Assembly (NCBI GenBank): GCA_037954665.1
Contig: JBBMOL010000065.1
Coordinates: 1,426,001 to 1,490,000, forward strand
DNA: 64,000 bases
Reading direction: 5' to 3'
From: Laguncularia racemosa
Lineage: Eukaryota; Streptophyta; Magnoliopsida; Myrtales; Combretaceae
A program made the translations under genes and the position numbers. Shown here piece by piece: positions 37,111 through 48,339 of this stretch (its first letter is position 1; each line of letters starts with the position of its first letter). The notes below the pieces were generated by a model. The model had not been told where the DNA came from. It made no database searches and saw only the letters and a program-made list of their open reading frames with translations.

Positions 37111-37220
37111 GAAAATGGGCTAGCCCAGCTGGTCCGGACCATGGGCTAAGGCGCGCGCAGGAGGGCTTGGTCGCAGGTTCGAATCGCGGGGGAAGCAGTT
37201 TCCGCGTTTTGAGTTTTTTT
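37111..37220 (+). promoter_or_regulatory. tRNA-like unit with pol III A box, B box and T-run (5' LTR)
   Basis: TAGCCCAGCTGG at 37,121-37,132 fits the A-box consensus, and GGTTCGAATC at 37,176-37,185 fits the B box. They start 55 bp apart, within the range for tRNA-type promoters. A GCCC...GGGC pairing forms a D-arm-like stem. A run of seven T follows at about 37,214-37,220, as in a pol III terminator. A clear acceptor stem and perfect T stem are absent, so it is not a tRNA gene. Activity is inferred only. Confidence 0.5.
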
Positions 37221-37525
37221 ACTTATCCAAGACACGTGGCAACATCTGATTGGCTAGAGGAAACGCACACGCCGGGCGCGTGATCATCTCCTACCTCGGG
37301 TCCGAGATCGCCGGCGAAGGAAAAATTCGAATTTCGGCCGTTTCAATTCGATTTTTTGCACAAATCCAACAGATTTTCAACAGAATTGAGATAAACATCA
37401 TCTAATTGGAATCAAATCGCAACAAATCGATGGATTTACACAAATCGGAGTTGTTTTTTTAACCGAAAATCCGATTAGCTTCGATCGGAGGAAATCCGAG
37501 CTTATCCAGCTCGGTTTCAAGCGCT

Positions 37526-37533
37526 TATAAATA
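37526..37533 (+). promoter_or_regulatory. TATA box of the 5' LTR
   Basis: TATAAATA follows a moderately GC-rich stretch and precedes a purine-rich leader. The same word in the same context is in the 3' LTR at 50,120. Transcription would start near 37,555-37,565. Confidence 0.7.
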
Positions 37534-37836
37534 GAGGAGGAGTGGAGGAAGCCAAATCACGAATCAAAAATTGAGAGAAAATGAGAAAAGAGAGCAAATC
37601 GGAGAGCATCGGAGGAAACCCAAAACCGCGAACCGCCGATCGAAGCCAAGTCGCCACCAGGAGACGTTCTGGGAGCAAACCACCGCCACCATTGAATTCA
37701 GCACCCTCGAGAAGCTAGGATTCGACACCTCACCCATTGCGAAAGGCCGCCGGAACGCCGTGAACGAGCACTCCCCGCCACCGTGACCAATCGATCCGAC
37801 CCGACCGACCCGACCCGCGCACTGACCCGAATCCAG

Positions 37837-39467
37837 GTAAGTCGGATTTTCCGGATTTTTCCAATTTATTTATTTTATTTATTTATTTATTTTTATTCCG
37901 ATTTTATTTATTATTTGTTATTTATTTATTAATTTGTTGGTTATTTATTTATTTATATGTTTATGTTTTATTTTCTATAAATAGGAAAATGTTAGAAATT
38001 AGATTTTTTAGGATTTAATAATGTAGAAAAATAATAAAAAATAATAAAAATAATAATAATGTAGAAAAAAAATATAAATATTAGAAAAATAATAATAGAA
38101 CTTTAGATTTCAAAATAGGATAGATAATAGTTTAGGATAAAAATTTTAACAAAAAATTCACAAAAATCAATAAAAATCATAAAAACTATAAAAATCATGA
38201 AAACTTAGAAAAATTATAAAAAAATTGTAGAAGAATAATAAAAATCATAAAAATGATAGAAAATCATAAAAATTACAAAAAAGAAAAAGAAAAATCGTAA
38301 AAATCATAAAAATTAATAAAAATTCAAAAAAATTATAAAAATGAGTTTTATCACTTAGAAAAATCATTTTCTTCAAATAAATCCAAAATTGATGTTTTTC
38401 CTAAAAATCATTTTCAGAGTCAAATTAAAGCTTAGGCTTAGATTTTTTTAGAAAAATCCAAAAAATGTTAAAAACATAAAGCAAAAGAGATTTCAAAATT
38501 AAAATTCACAAACACACTTAAAGTTTTCAAAAAAAGCGAACTACGACTTGTTTGATCCTGGATAGCAGGTACGTAGGCACCCATTCGGGTCAACCCATAA
38601 AATGAAATAAAAAATCCTTTTCTTGAAATAATTCAAAAACATAATAAAAGTAACAGAAACACAATAAAACTCATTTCTAAATAGGAACAATTTTAGGAGA
38701 TTAGGTGGTAACCGTAAGGTTTTAATAGGTTAGCCTCTGTACTTAGAAACTCTGGTTTTCCCTTTTCCTCTTTTCAAAAACGAAAAGAGGAAATAACGAC
38801 GACTAGTGGTCCAAATTAAGACTAATCCGCTCCTTTAGTCTTAATTCAATATTTCCCAACAACGGTTGGGTGGCGACTCCAAAAATCAAACGAAATTCCT
38901 AACTCAAGTCGAGGATCTACATTAGATGAGCATAGGGTCTAGTCTAGATCGAATTAGGAATGAGAATTCAAAAAATTAGACTCGACAGGATGGCGACTTC
39001 GCTGGGGACCCATTCCAGTAGGCTAGCCACCTGAATCTCCTCAAGTTGTTCCTTTTTAAGTTTCAATTATTATTCTGTTACTAACTTTTCAGGGATTAGT
39101 TAGATTTTAGTTTTCTTTACGGTGGGGTTTGCATGCATAAGTTTGTGTGAATAGATGCGGTCGAACCCGGACCGTCCTAGAAACCTAAGTCGGGGAGCCA
39201 TTGTGTAGGTTTCGGGCGAAGTGAGTTGATCACCGTTCGGAACCGATTAGGCTACCCCACCCAACGCTTCGATATGGCCTGAGATCCATTTCTCCGAGAA
39301 TGCGGGAGGTCATAGAGCTTGGGGACCAATTAGAACCAACCTACTTGCATAAATAACATCGTAAGGGTTGACAATTGATGACAATGTTTTCATAAGGAGT
39401 TCAAAGCTATTTCTCTGTAATGTTTTCATAGTTCTGTTTGTAATTAGACAATTTCTTATTGTAATAG
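37837..39467 (+). other. Putative leader intron from LTR to ORF1
   Basis: The LTR leader carries CAG/GTAAGT, a near-perfect plant 5' splice site, with the intron starting at 37,837. TTCTTATTGTAATAG ends at 39,467, exactly before the ORF1 ATG. Splicing would remove 1,631 nt, including the AT-rich U5 and primer-binding site, and join a short leader to the start codon. The donor is kept in the 3' LTR at 50,421. Confidence 0.4.
38991..39009 (+). other. Primer-binding site
   Basis: TGGCGACTTCGCTGGGGAC lies three bases after the 5' LTR. Its TGG start pairs with the CCA tail of a tRNA. The sequence resembles the tRNA-Arg-type sites reported for Ogre elements; the tRNA identity is from memory of that group. 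Confidence 0.75.
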
Positions 39468-41000
39468 ATGGCTAGCACCGCAGTCGACCGCTTCCTCCGT
39501 AAAGAAATTCGGGTGTACAAACCTTTGGACCCAAAGTTGGTACTGGACCATTGGTTTACCTTGTACAACCTAGAGGAGCAGGCCTTCATCCAGCAAAAGA
39601 TCGGCTCCATCTTCTCACTGGCAAAGATAGAGGTGAATTTGCCTTTAGCCCGAGCCATGCTCCAATTATGGGAAATCGAACCCGCTGCTTTCTTTATCGG
39701 GCCACATGAGATCACCCCTACCCTGGAGGAGTACACCCAGTTGCTACAGGCTCCAGCACTGACTGATCAAATCTATGCACCAAACCTTGAGGCCGGGCCA
39801 GTCGATACCTTCAGCAGATTATTAGGCATCCGTAAGACAGCAGTCAGCAAAGCCCTGGCAGACTGTAATGGATATTGCATACGTATGGATGATTTAGAAG
39901 CCTGGTTCATCGCCCGAGAGGACAATGGGGATAGGAAGGACATACTGTGTGGGGACCCCAAAACTTACAGACAGAGAAGGGTGAATGCTTTCATCTTGAC
40001 AACCTTCGCTACCATACTGTTCCCCACCGGGACCTTCTATATTCACTACCGAGTTGCAGAGCTGGTGACCCAATTTCTGGAGGGAAGATCTTACATCCCG
40101 GCTCTACTGGCTGAACAGATCCGGAACTTGAATTTCCTCAAGAAGAAAGGCCATGGGATCCTTCGCTCAAGCCTCAACCTTCTGCTGATATGGTTTATAA
40201 GCCACCTTAAGTGCTTCGGGCTGAACATGGTTCAAAAAACCTTAGCCCAGTAGGTGGATCTCGTAGACTCATGTATAGAAAAGGTGAAGCTACCCGACGA
40301 CCTTACCAACCACAGTTGGGTAGAGTTACTTAGAAGTTTCAGCGCTGAGGATATTCTGTGGACAGCCACGTGGAGCTGCTGTGACAAAATCATCTTAACC
40401 TGCAGAAACTTCCAAGCAGTACCTTTAATCGGAATCAGCGGATGTATTGGATATCACCCCAACTCAGTGGTCCGCCAGTTTGGTACCATCCAAGATATAG
40501 TTTATCGGCCCTCGCTAGAAGCAGTCACCTTTGAGTATCAAGATCCGAACCTGTTGGTAGCCGAGAAGTTTGCTAAGTTGGCAGAGGTCAAAGCACTTTG
40601 GGAAGCCAGAATTGAAAGCCCGAATGTGGACCTCGGGGAATTAGATGGCGAAGTGGGAAAACACCGAGCCACTAGAGAGTTTGTAATCCGCCAGCTATAC
40701 CAGACAGGGGAAAGAGCATACCGGGTTCCAGATGTCACCCAACCAAGACCAGACAAGATTAATCCAGAGACAGAAGTATACCTAGAACAGGTCAAGGCCC
40801 GAATGGAGGTATACTTTGAACCTGCAGATCAGAAGAAAGACATCTGGAAGGGACGTTTCAAAGAATCCGACCAAAGGAACAAGGCCTTGGAAGCACAATT
40901 GGAGAAGACCCAAGTCAAAGTCAAAGTCAAAGAATTATAAGCTATCATCAATGGGAAGTCTGAGCCTCCACAACAGAAGACTAAAAGAGCTAGGAAATAG
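39468..41000 (+). pseudogene. ORF1 of the Tat/Ogre-like element (function unknown)
   Basis: From ATG 39,468 one frame runs to TAG 40,998-41,000, about 510 codons, broken by TAG at 40,251-40,253 and TAA at 40,938-40,940. The first 260 residues contain WFTLYNLEEQAF, LWEIEPAAFFIGPHEITPTLEEY and a GLxIRKTAVSKAL-like stretch, the pattern of plant proteins with a DUF7745 or plant-mobile-domain-like fold found upstream of gag in Ogre-type elements. The C-terminal part (about 390-500) is charged and coiled-coil-like. Its role is unknown. The first stop probably replaced Trp and the second Gln, each by one transition. A candidate leader acceptor sits directly before the ATG. Confidence 0.75.
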
Positions 41001-41251
41001 ATCATTATTTGTAATCTTTTATTTTGATTATCGAACTCCAAAATTTTCAATATTAATAAAAGTAAAGTTTCAATATTACATTGTCAATCAATTGTCAACC
41101 CTTTTATTTTTAGCATCCACGTGACACATGCATATCATTTTGCATACATCACACTAAAATAAAAAAAGAAAATGGGCGCCCAGGTATCAAGATAGCTCCC
41201 AAGCAACCGAACCTTCCCAGAAGTCCAATTCTCACACGTTCAAGAACAAAA

Positions 41252-44200
41252 ATGGCCAACAGCAGCGACAACCGCAACAACACCAATGCTGAAGCTGCCT
41301 CGGACTCCTGGATCATGTCCCTAGAACAAACGGTCCAACAATTGGCTGCCCGGGTTCACCTCTTAACTGAAAGCATCGGCCTATTACGCAACACTCAGCC
41401 AACCTAGGAAGAGTATTCAGGGGCCAGAAAGGGGAAGGCAGTGGAGGGACAACCTCTGGAATATGAAGAGATCAATTCCCACCTTAACCCGGCCTTCGAA
41501 TATGAGCCGAAGGCCAACCAGGGGCCGGCCTCCGATGACCTGAAAAGGGAAATGGAAGAGAGGCAGAAGGAGATGGAGAAGCGACTCTTCCAGCAACTCC
41601 ATGACAAGATGAAAACGATTGAGGGCCCTGATGGTTTTGAACAAACCGGAATCACCAATCTACCAGCATACAGGGAAGAGGTATACCCTGAGAAGTTCAA
41701 GACCCTAGAGTTTGAAAAGTATGATGGGACCGGCTGCCCCAAAATGCATACCAGGCTATATGCCCGGAAAATGAGCAAGTATGCTCAATACGACCAGCTC
41801 ATGCTCCAGACATTTCAAGACAGCCTCACAGGCCCTGCACTGGTCTGGTATGCCCACCTGGACTTCAACATTGTCAACACCTGGGAGAAGCTAGCCTGGG
41901 CGTTTTATGACCAATATAAGTTCAATATCGAAGTCGCCCCATCTGTAATCGATCTGGGGAGTCTCTGAAAAAGGCATGCTGAGCCATTCAAGGAGTATGC
42001 TCAACGCTGGAGAGCCCAGGCTGCTAGGGTAGCAATCCCAATATCTGAGAAGGAATTGACATCCATATTTGTCAATACCCTGGACAGGACCTACTTTTCA
42101 CACCTGGTAGGCCAGACCTCATCCAGTTTTGCAGAAGTAGTGGCTGCGGGGTACAGGATTGAGAATGCCATCACCACCGGCAGACTCCAAACAATGGAGC
42201 CTCTTAGGGTCACACTGACACAAAGGCCTTTAGGAGGAAACAGAGCTAAAGAGTCCACTGTCAGCACAGTCCACTCCAGTAAGGCAGAAAAATCTGGGAC
42301 TCGTGTGACATTCCAGACCACGAGTACCCCAGCCCAACAACCCATGACAGGTCACGCCCAGGCCGCCAGGGCCCCAAGGCAGTTCACTCTAATCCCCATA
42401 CCGCTCAGTCAGGTCTTCACTCGGTTGAGGGCAGACAACTTGATTAGTTTCAAGCTCCCCAATGACCGGTACAGGCCCAAGAATTTCAACTCAAGCCTCA
42501 AGTGTGACTACCATATGGGACAAGAGGGGCATTCTACAGATAGGTGCTGGAGGCTCCGGCACAAAATCCAAGACTTAATTGATGCAGGAATCATACAGCT
42601 GGATTTCGTGAATGCCCCAACACCCAATGTCAACACTAATCCACTGCCCAATCACAAGCCCACCATTAATATGATCACATATGAGGAGTCGATTCCCAAA
42701 GAAGCCCCTAAGCAGAATACGACGGAGCAGCAGAAGAAGCAATCCCATCAAGCTCCAGAAGAAGCATCAAAGGCACACATTAAAAATAGGTGGTTAGCCG
42801 GAGACCCAACGGTCGCCACTTTAGGAGAATCACACAGGAGATTTCAGTATTTGGTAAATTATTCTTATACCCCGACTAAGCAGGGGCCACCTAATGGATG
42901 GGGACCAGAATTTGAGAAAGAAGACAACCCGTCAAAGGAAGAAGGGAAGACTATCAACATGATCAACTCTCATCAGAAGCCCAGGGTTATACAGTGCTAC
43001 GAGGGACAATCAACTGAGGTACAAATCCTAAGAAAAAGATATGTATTCAATGTCCCGATAGCGGCAGAGAATTACAAGGCTGCACCGTTCGACTATCGGG
43101 CCCTCGAACAAGAGCGGCCTCCTATGGTGGGAGGCATCGCCCACTCTGGGAGATTATATGATCCAAAGTATAAAGGTCCGACTGAAGAACCCAATGTAGA
43201 GAAAGGAGAAGAAGAGGAAGGGGGACTCGCTGCATTTATAAAGATAGTCAAGGCGAGTGAATACAAGATCATGGAACAATTAAATAAAGTTCCAGCACAG
43301 ATATCACTCATGGGCCTTCTCACACCATCCGAGCCCCATAGGGAAGCACTCTTTAAAGTGCTAAAACAGATTCAGGTCCCAGAGGGCATCGCTACAGACA
43401 AAATAGGTCACCTGGCGGACTCCATCTTTACAATGGACCAGATATTTTTCTCTCCGGAAGAGCTAGGAGAAGAGGGAGACCAACATACCAAAACATTATT
43501 CATAGTGGTCAGGTGCAATGACACCATTGTCTCTCGGGTACTCATCGACAACGGATCATCCCTTAACGTTTGCCCATTAGCAACGCTCGACTTGTTGGGG
43601 GTCGATCCAAGCAACATAAAACTTAGCTCCACGGTGGTCAGAGCTTTCGACGGATCAAAAAGAGACATAGTGGGGGAAGTGAACCTACCAGTAGAAATTG
43701 GTCCACAAGTATTCCACATCGCTTTCCAGGTCCTCGACATCCTAAGGTCTTTCAACTTACTTTTGGGACGACCTTGGATACATGCTGCTGGAGCCATCCC
43801 CTCTAGTCTCCACCAAAGGGTCAAGTTCATTGCAAGTGGGCAGATAGTCACAGTATTGGGCGAACAGGATTACGCCATATACAAAGAGACTGACATACCT
43901 TATATTGGGGAAGAAGGTTCAGAAGACCTAGGGCTGCGGATTTTTAATGAAGTAAACATAGTGACCAACAAGGAGGGCCATCAGTTTAAAGAGGGGCAGC
44001 ATGGGACGTTTGGACTGGGGTACATTCCTATGGCCGCAGAAGAAGCACAAGCGAGAGGTGTCAAAGGCAGAATAAAGGGGAAGCCGATCGACACCCAGAT
44101 GCGCATCCCACCTCTCCAACAATCTTTTCGAAAGGCAAACATCATTCAAGAGCTTCGGATAAACAAAGAGGACGACAACAAAGGGAAGTCAATCCCCCGC

Positions 44201-44271
44201 ACGTCCAACCAGCATTTGGCTCTGAACAATTGGTTTTGTTATCCTATCAGTAGTGCTAGGTTAGCTCGAAA
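41252..44271 (+). pseudogene. gag-pro: gag-protease of the Tat/Ogre-like element
   Basis: From ATG 41,252 one frame runs to the proposed splice donor at 44,271/44,272, with stops only at 41,405-41,407 (TAG) and 41,966-41,968 (TGA). An early coiled coil (SLEQTVQQLAARVHLL) is followed by the capsid region with YDGTGCPKMHTRLY, MLQTFQDSLTGPALVWY and EYAQRWRAQAARV. A zinc-knuckle-like CDYHMGQEGHSTDRC lies near 42,505-42,550. The retropepsin active site is VLIDNGSSLNVCP near 43,540-43,580, with the second strand FNLLLGRPWIHAAGA near 43,750. The protein would be about 1,000 residues, usual for this lineage. Without splicing, the frame ends at TAG 44,273-44,275. Confidence 0.88.
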
Positions 44272-44373
44272 GTAGAGAAAAATTATTAAGCAAATTTTAT
44301 TGAGACTCTTTATCAAATTCAATTACAGTTTGTTTTCGTTTTATATATATGCTTTCACTTTTATGTTATTCAG
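44272..44373 (+). other. Putative 102-bp intron between protease and reverse transcriptase
   Basis: GTAGAG at 44,272 and TTTTATGTTATTCAG ending at 44,373 bound a T-rich stretch that contains the gag-protease stop. Joining 44,271 to 44,374 keeps the frame: two bases of a codon before, one after. Ogre elements are known to splice an intron at this position. The donor is weak outside GT. Confidence 0.55.
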
Positions 44374-46105
44374 ATCTCCTACCATCGAACATCAGGGATA
44401 TTTCGCGCAGGTAGAAAGTAAAAACACCGATATCGTTTCCAACACTGCTGGGTCAGTTGTTGAAGGCGATATCCTAGACCACGAAATAATACAAGAAAAT
44501 TAGCAAAAACATGAACAAAGCGGAATTTCGATCGACGAGCCTGTGGAGACAGTAAATCTAGGAAGCATGGGAAACCCTAAGAACCTCAAAACCGGGACCA
44601 GTTTGAGTGCCAAGCAAAAATGTGAGATAGCCAAGCTATTAACGGAATATGCGGATGTGTTTGCCTGGTCATATGATGACATGCCAGGGCTAGACCAATC
44701 GATAGTGGTTCATAGGCTTCCCACAAGGGAAGATGTCAAACCTAAAAAACAAAAACTGAGAAGATTTAGGCCTGACATCTTGCTAAAGATTAAGGAAGAA
44801 GTCAAGAAATTGCTAGAAGTAGGGTTCATTGAAGTATCCGACTACTCAGAATGGGTAGCAAATATAGTCCCCGTTATGAAAAAGAATGGAAAAGTACGCG
44901 TATGCGTAGACTTCCGGGACTTAAACCAAGCTACGCCAAAGGATAACTTCCTCTTACCTCACATTGATGTTCTGGTAGACAACACTGCGGGAAACCATCT
45001 CTTCTCATTCATGGACGGTTTTTCAGGATATAATCAAATAAAAATGGCTGAAGAAGATAGAACCAAAACAACCTTCATCACAACGTCGGGAACTTTCTGT
45101 TACAAAGTCATGCCCTTCGGTTTAAAAAACGCCGGGGCAACGTATCAGAGAGCCATGGTCGCAATACTTCATGACATGATGCATCGAGAGGTTGAAGTAT
45201 ATGTTGACGACATGATAGCCAAATCCAAAGAAAGAGAAAGCCATATGGATATCCTGAGGAAATTGTTTAAACGACTGAGAAAATTTCAGCTCAAGTTAAA
45301 CCTAGAGAAATGCACTTTCGGGGTCACAACGGGGAAATTGTTAGGGTTTGTCATAAGCCAGGAAGGGATTAAAATCGACCCTGACAAGGTAAAGTCTATA
45401 TTAGAGTTACCTTCCCCACGCTCCGTTAAAGAAGTGAGAAGCTTGCTGGGAAGATTAAATTATATAACTCGTTTTATCTCACAGCTCACCGACAAATGCT
45501 GGCCATTATTCCGTCTGTTGAAGAAGAATGCTACAATAGAATGGGACGACGAATGTGAAGAAGCATTCAGGACAATCAAAGACCATCTTATAAAACCTCT
45601 GGTCTTGATAGTCCCGAAGCAAGGAAAGCCCTTATTCTTATACCTTACTATACTCCCTGAATCCATGGGATGCGTATTGGGGCAAAAGGATGACGAGGGA
45701 AGAGAGCGTTCCATATATTACCTGAGCAAGAAGTTCACGGATGGGGAACAGAGGTACTCAGAGGTAGAGAAGACTTGTTGTGCTCTAATTTGGGTCATGC
45801 ATCGACTAAGGCAATACACCCTTTACTATCATATTGAGCTACTAACAAAGCATGATCCCTTGAAATACTTGGTAGAGAAACCATCTTTGATAGGGAGGAT
45901 CTCTAAATGGCAAATGCTCCTATCCGAGTTCGACATCACATACATAAATCAGAACTCGATGAAAGGGCAAGCTTTAGCCGACCAATTAGCGGAACACCCT
46001 ATCGAGACAGATTCTCAAGAACTACAGGCCCAATTTCCAGATGAGAATATATTGACAGTGGAAGATATGCCAGCAGAAGACTTTGGGATAGAGCAGAATG
46101 CGTAA
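44374..46105 (+). pseudogene. pol: Reverse transcriptase and RNase H of the Tat/Ogre-like element
   Basis: After the proposed acceptor the frame reads through a linker, with one TAG at 44,501-44,503, into reverse transcriptase. Landmarks: PDILLKIKEEVKKLLEVGFI, VCVDFRDLNQATPKDNF, FMDGFSGYNQI (first catalytic Asp), VMPFGLKNAGATYQRAM, and VEVYVDDMIAKS with the catalytic DD near 45,200. The connection and first RNase H follow, including the GCVLGQKDDEG, YYLSKKFTDGEQRYSEVEK and LADQLAEHP motifs. From 44,543 to the TAA at 46,103-46,105 there are 520 open codons, so the RT itself is undamaged. The TAA comes from a one-base shift before the second RNase H. Confidence 0.92.
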
Positions 46106-47834
46106 ATGGAAACTGTTTTTTGATGGAGCCTCCAACGTATTCGGTTGTGGGGTTGGGGCAGTATTGATATCCCCAGATGGCACTCAATTCCCTGCAGCGA
46201 CAAGACTTACATTTCCATATACCAATAATATCACGGAATATGAAGCATGCATTCTTGGCCTCAAAATGGCCTGTCAAATGGAAATCCGTGAATTAGAAGT
46301 ATATGGAGATTCGTCGCTTATCATACTACAGACAAGAGGGGAATACAAGACTAAAGACCCCAAACTGGTACCGTATCATCAACACTTGACAGAGCTAATT
46401 GAAGAATTCAAGGCAATCACTTTCACATACATCCTGAGAACTCAGAATCAGTTTGTAGATACACTAGCCACACTAGCATCTATGATCCAGATAACAGGGG
46501 GAGCCGAAGTTCAACCGATGAAAATAGACATCGAAAGTCGGCCCGCCTACTGTTTAACCATTGAAAAAGTACAAGATGATAAGCCCTGGTATCACGACAT
46601 CAAGACTTTCCTCCAAGAAAGTAAATACCCTGAAATGGCTAGCAAGAATGACCAAAGAACAATCAGAAGGTTAGCAAGCCATTTCTTACTAAGTGGGTTT
46701 GTACTCTACAAAAGATCAACTGATACCACCTTGTTGAGATGTGTGGACAAAAATGAAGCATGCGAACTAATGAAGGAAGTACATGAGGGAGTATGTGGAC
46801 CCTATATGAATGGCTACATGTTAGCCCGAAAAATCATGAGGTTAGGATATTATTGGTTGACCATGGAATCAGATTACATAAAATATGTCAAGCACTGTCA
46901 TCTGTGTCAAGTCTACGCAAACCGGATAAATGCTCCGCCCAACGAGCTACACTTGTTATCAGCACCATAGCCTTTCTCCATGTGAGGAATCGACATAATA
47001 GGCCCAATCACTTCGATAGCATCTAACGGCCACAGATTCATACTAGTAGCGATTGATTATTTCACCAAATGGGTAGAAGCGTCATCATATACCAATATTA
47101 CAAAGGGGGTAATAATCCGTTTCTTAAAAAGGGACATAATAGCCCGATATGGAGTTCCTGAGTCCATCATCACCGACAACGGTACCAATCTAAACGACAA
47201 ATTGATGACAGGTTTATGTCAATAATTCCACACAAACCACAGAAATTCAACTCCCTACCGATCTCAAATGAACGGGGCAGTAGAAGCAGCTAATAAAAAT
47301 ATCAAGAAGATCATCGAGAAAATGACAAAAACTTACAAAGATTGGCATGAAATGTTACCGTTTGCTCTCATGGCTTATAGGACTTCAATAAGAACATCTA
47401 CAGGAGCTACCCCTTGCTCATTGGTATATGGTACAAAAGCAGTGCTACCAGTTGAAGTTGAAATACCATCATTCAGAATTCAGTTAGAAACTCAGCTAAC
47501 TGAATCAAATTGGGTAAGGAAGAGGCTTGATCAGCTGAATCTGATTGATGAAAGAAGGCTTACCGCACTATGTCATGGCCAGTGTTACCAACAAAGAATG
47601 GCCCGAGCATTTAACAAGAAGATGAGACCTCGATACTTCAAAGAGGGGGATCTGGTACTAAGGAAGGTTCTCTCGAATGCCCAAGACTCCAGAGGGAAAT
47701 TTACCCCAAACTACGAAGGCCCTTATGTAGTGAAAAAGGTTCTGTCAGGAGGTGCTTTGATATTAACTCAGATGGATGGTCCGGAATTGAGAGACCCCAT
47801 TAACATAGATGCTGTAAAGATGTACTATCCTTAG
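46098..47834 (+). pseudogene. pol: Second (archaeal-type) RNase H and integrase of the Tat/Ogre-like element
   Basis: This frame is +1 relative to RT and begins WKLFFDGASNVFGCGVG, the start of the extra RNase H typical of Tat elements; SLIILQTRGEYKTKDPKL and VDTLATLASM follow. Integrase has the zinc region near 46,770-46,910 (VHEG, CHLC), where the expected second His reads Tyr (GPYMNG). The core shows GIDIIGP (first Asp), SIITDNGTNL (second Asp) and NGAVEAANK (Glu), and the C-terminus ends PYVVKKVLSGGALIL...MYYP. Stops: TAG 46,968-46,970, TGA 46,982-46,984, TAA 47,223-47,225, all replaceable by single transitions. The frame ends at TAG 47,832-47,834. Confidence 0.9.
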
Positions 47835-48339
47835 GCAAGGGAATTGAAATTTTGCCAATGTTTATGAAAGCTAGTGTTCGATATAAATTTCGTTGAGTCG
47901 AGTTTTCACTTTTTGCAAGCAAAGTTAATATCCCTGAATGATCAACAATCCCAATCAGTTCTCATCACAACAAATATTCCTAAACACATTACCCACCACT
48001 TCACCAATGAAAGATAAACACTAAAATGATAATGAATCTTAATATAGTTTGTGATATAATTCTATCTACTTTTGAGCATTAGAACTGAATGCATTAGTAG
48101 GATAACATTACCGTCAAAAGAGCCATGTGCACAAAGAAAGGGAGCACATCAAAATTTTCAACCCCGTATCAAGATGAGAAGAAATGAAGCAGAAGCAAAC
48201 CAACCCGAAGGTTCGTTTGTTTGGTTGCTATCCACGATAAACTGGCAAGCATATTGAAAAAAATAATAATAATAACTATCATGAAAAGCATCACATCATT
48301 TAGCTCAGTCCATAGAAAACATATTCAGAAGCATAAGAT
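47835..48339 (+). other. Proximal 3' UTR of the Tat/Ogre-like element
   Basis: Non-coding stretch between the integrase stop and the tandem repeats. I see no ORF of note and no antisense coding similarity here, unlike the remnant at 12-18 kb. Confidence 0.6.

Larger units (their letters stand above)
36840..38987 (+). repeat. 5' LTR of the Tat/Ogre-like element
   Basis: 2,148 bp, beginning TGTAAATACCC and ending ACTCGACA. By hand, the first 370 bp differ from the 3' LTR by about a dozen substitutions, mostly transitions, plus one short indel. It contains a tRNA-like block, a TATA box, a leader with a strong 5' splice site, a long AT-rich U5, and a conserved motif near 38,535-38,600 (GAACTACGACTTG, GATCCTGGATAGCAGGTACG). 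Confidence 0.95.

Noticed and set aside
37121..37185. True tRNA gene in the LTR
   Set aside because: Only the boxes and a D-arm-like stem fit; there is no acceptor stem and the T stem is mispaired, so it is kept as tRNA-like only.
43408..43851. 147-codon minus-strand frame in the Tat element
   Set aside because: It is a shadow of the protease region and has no motif.
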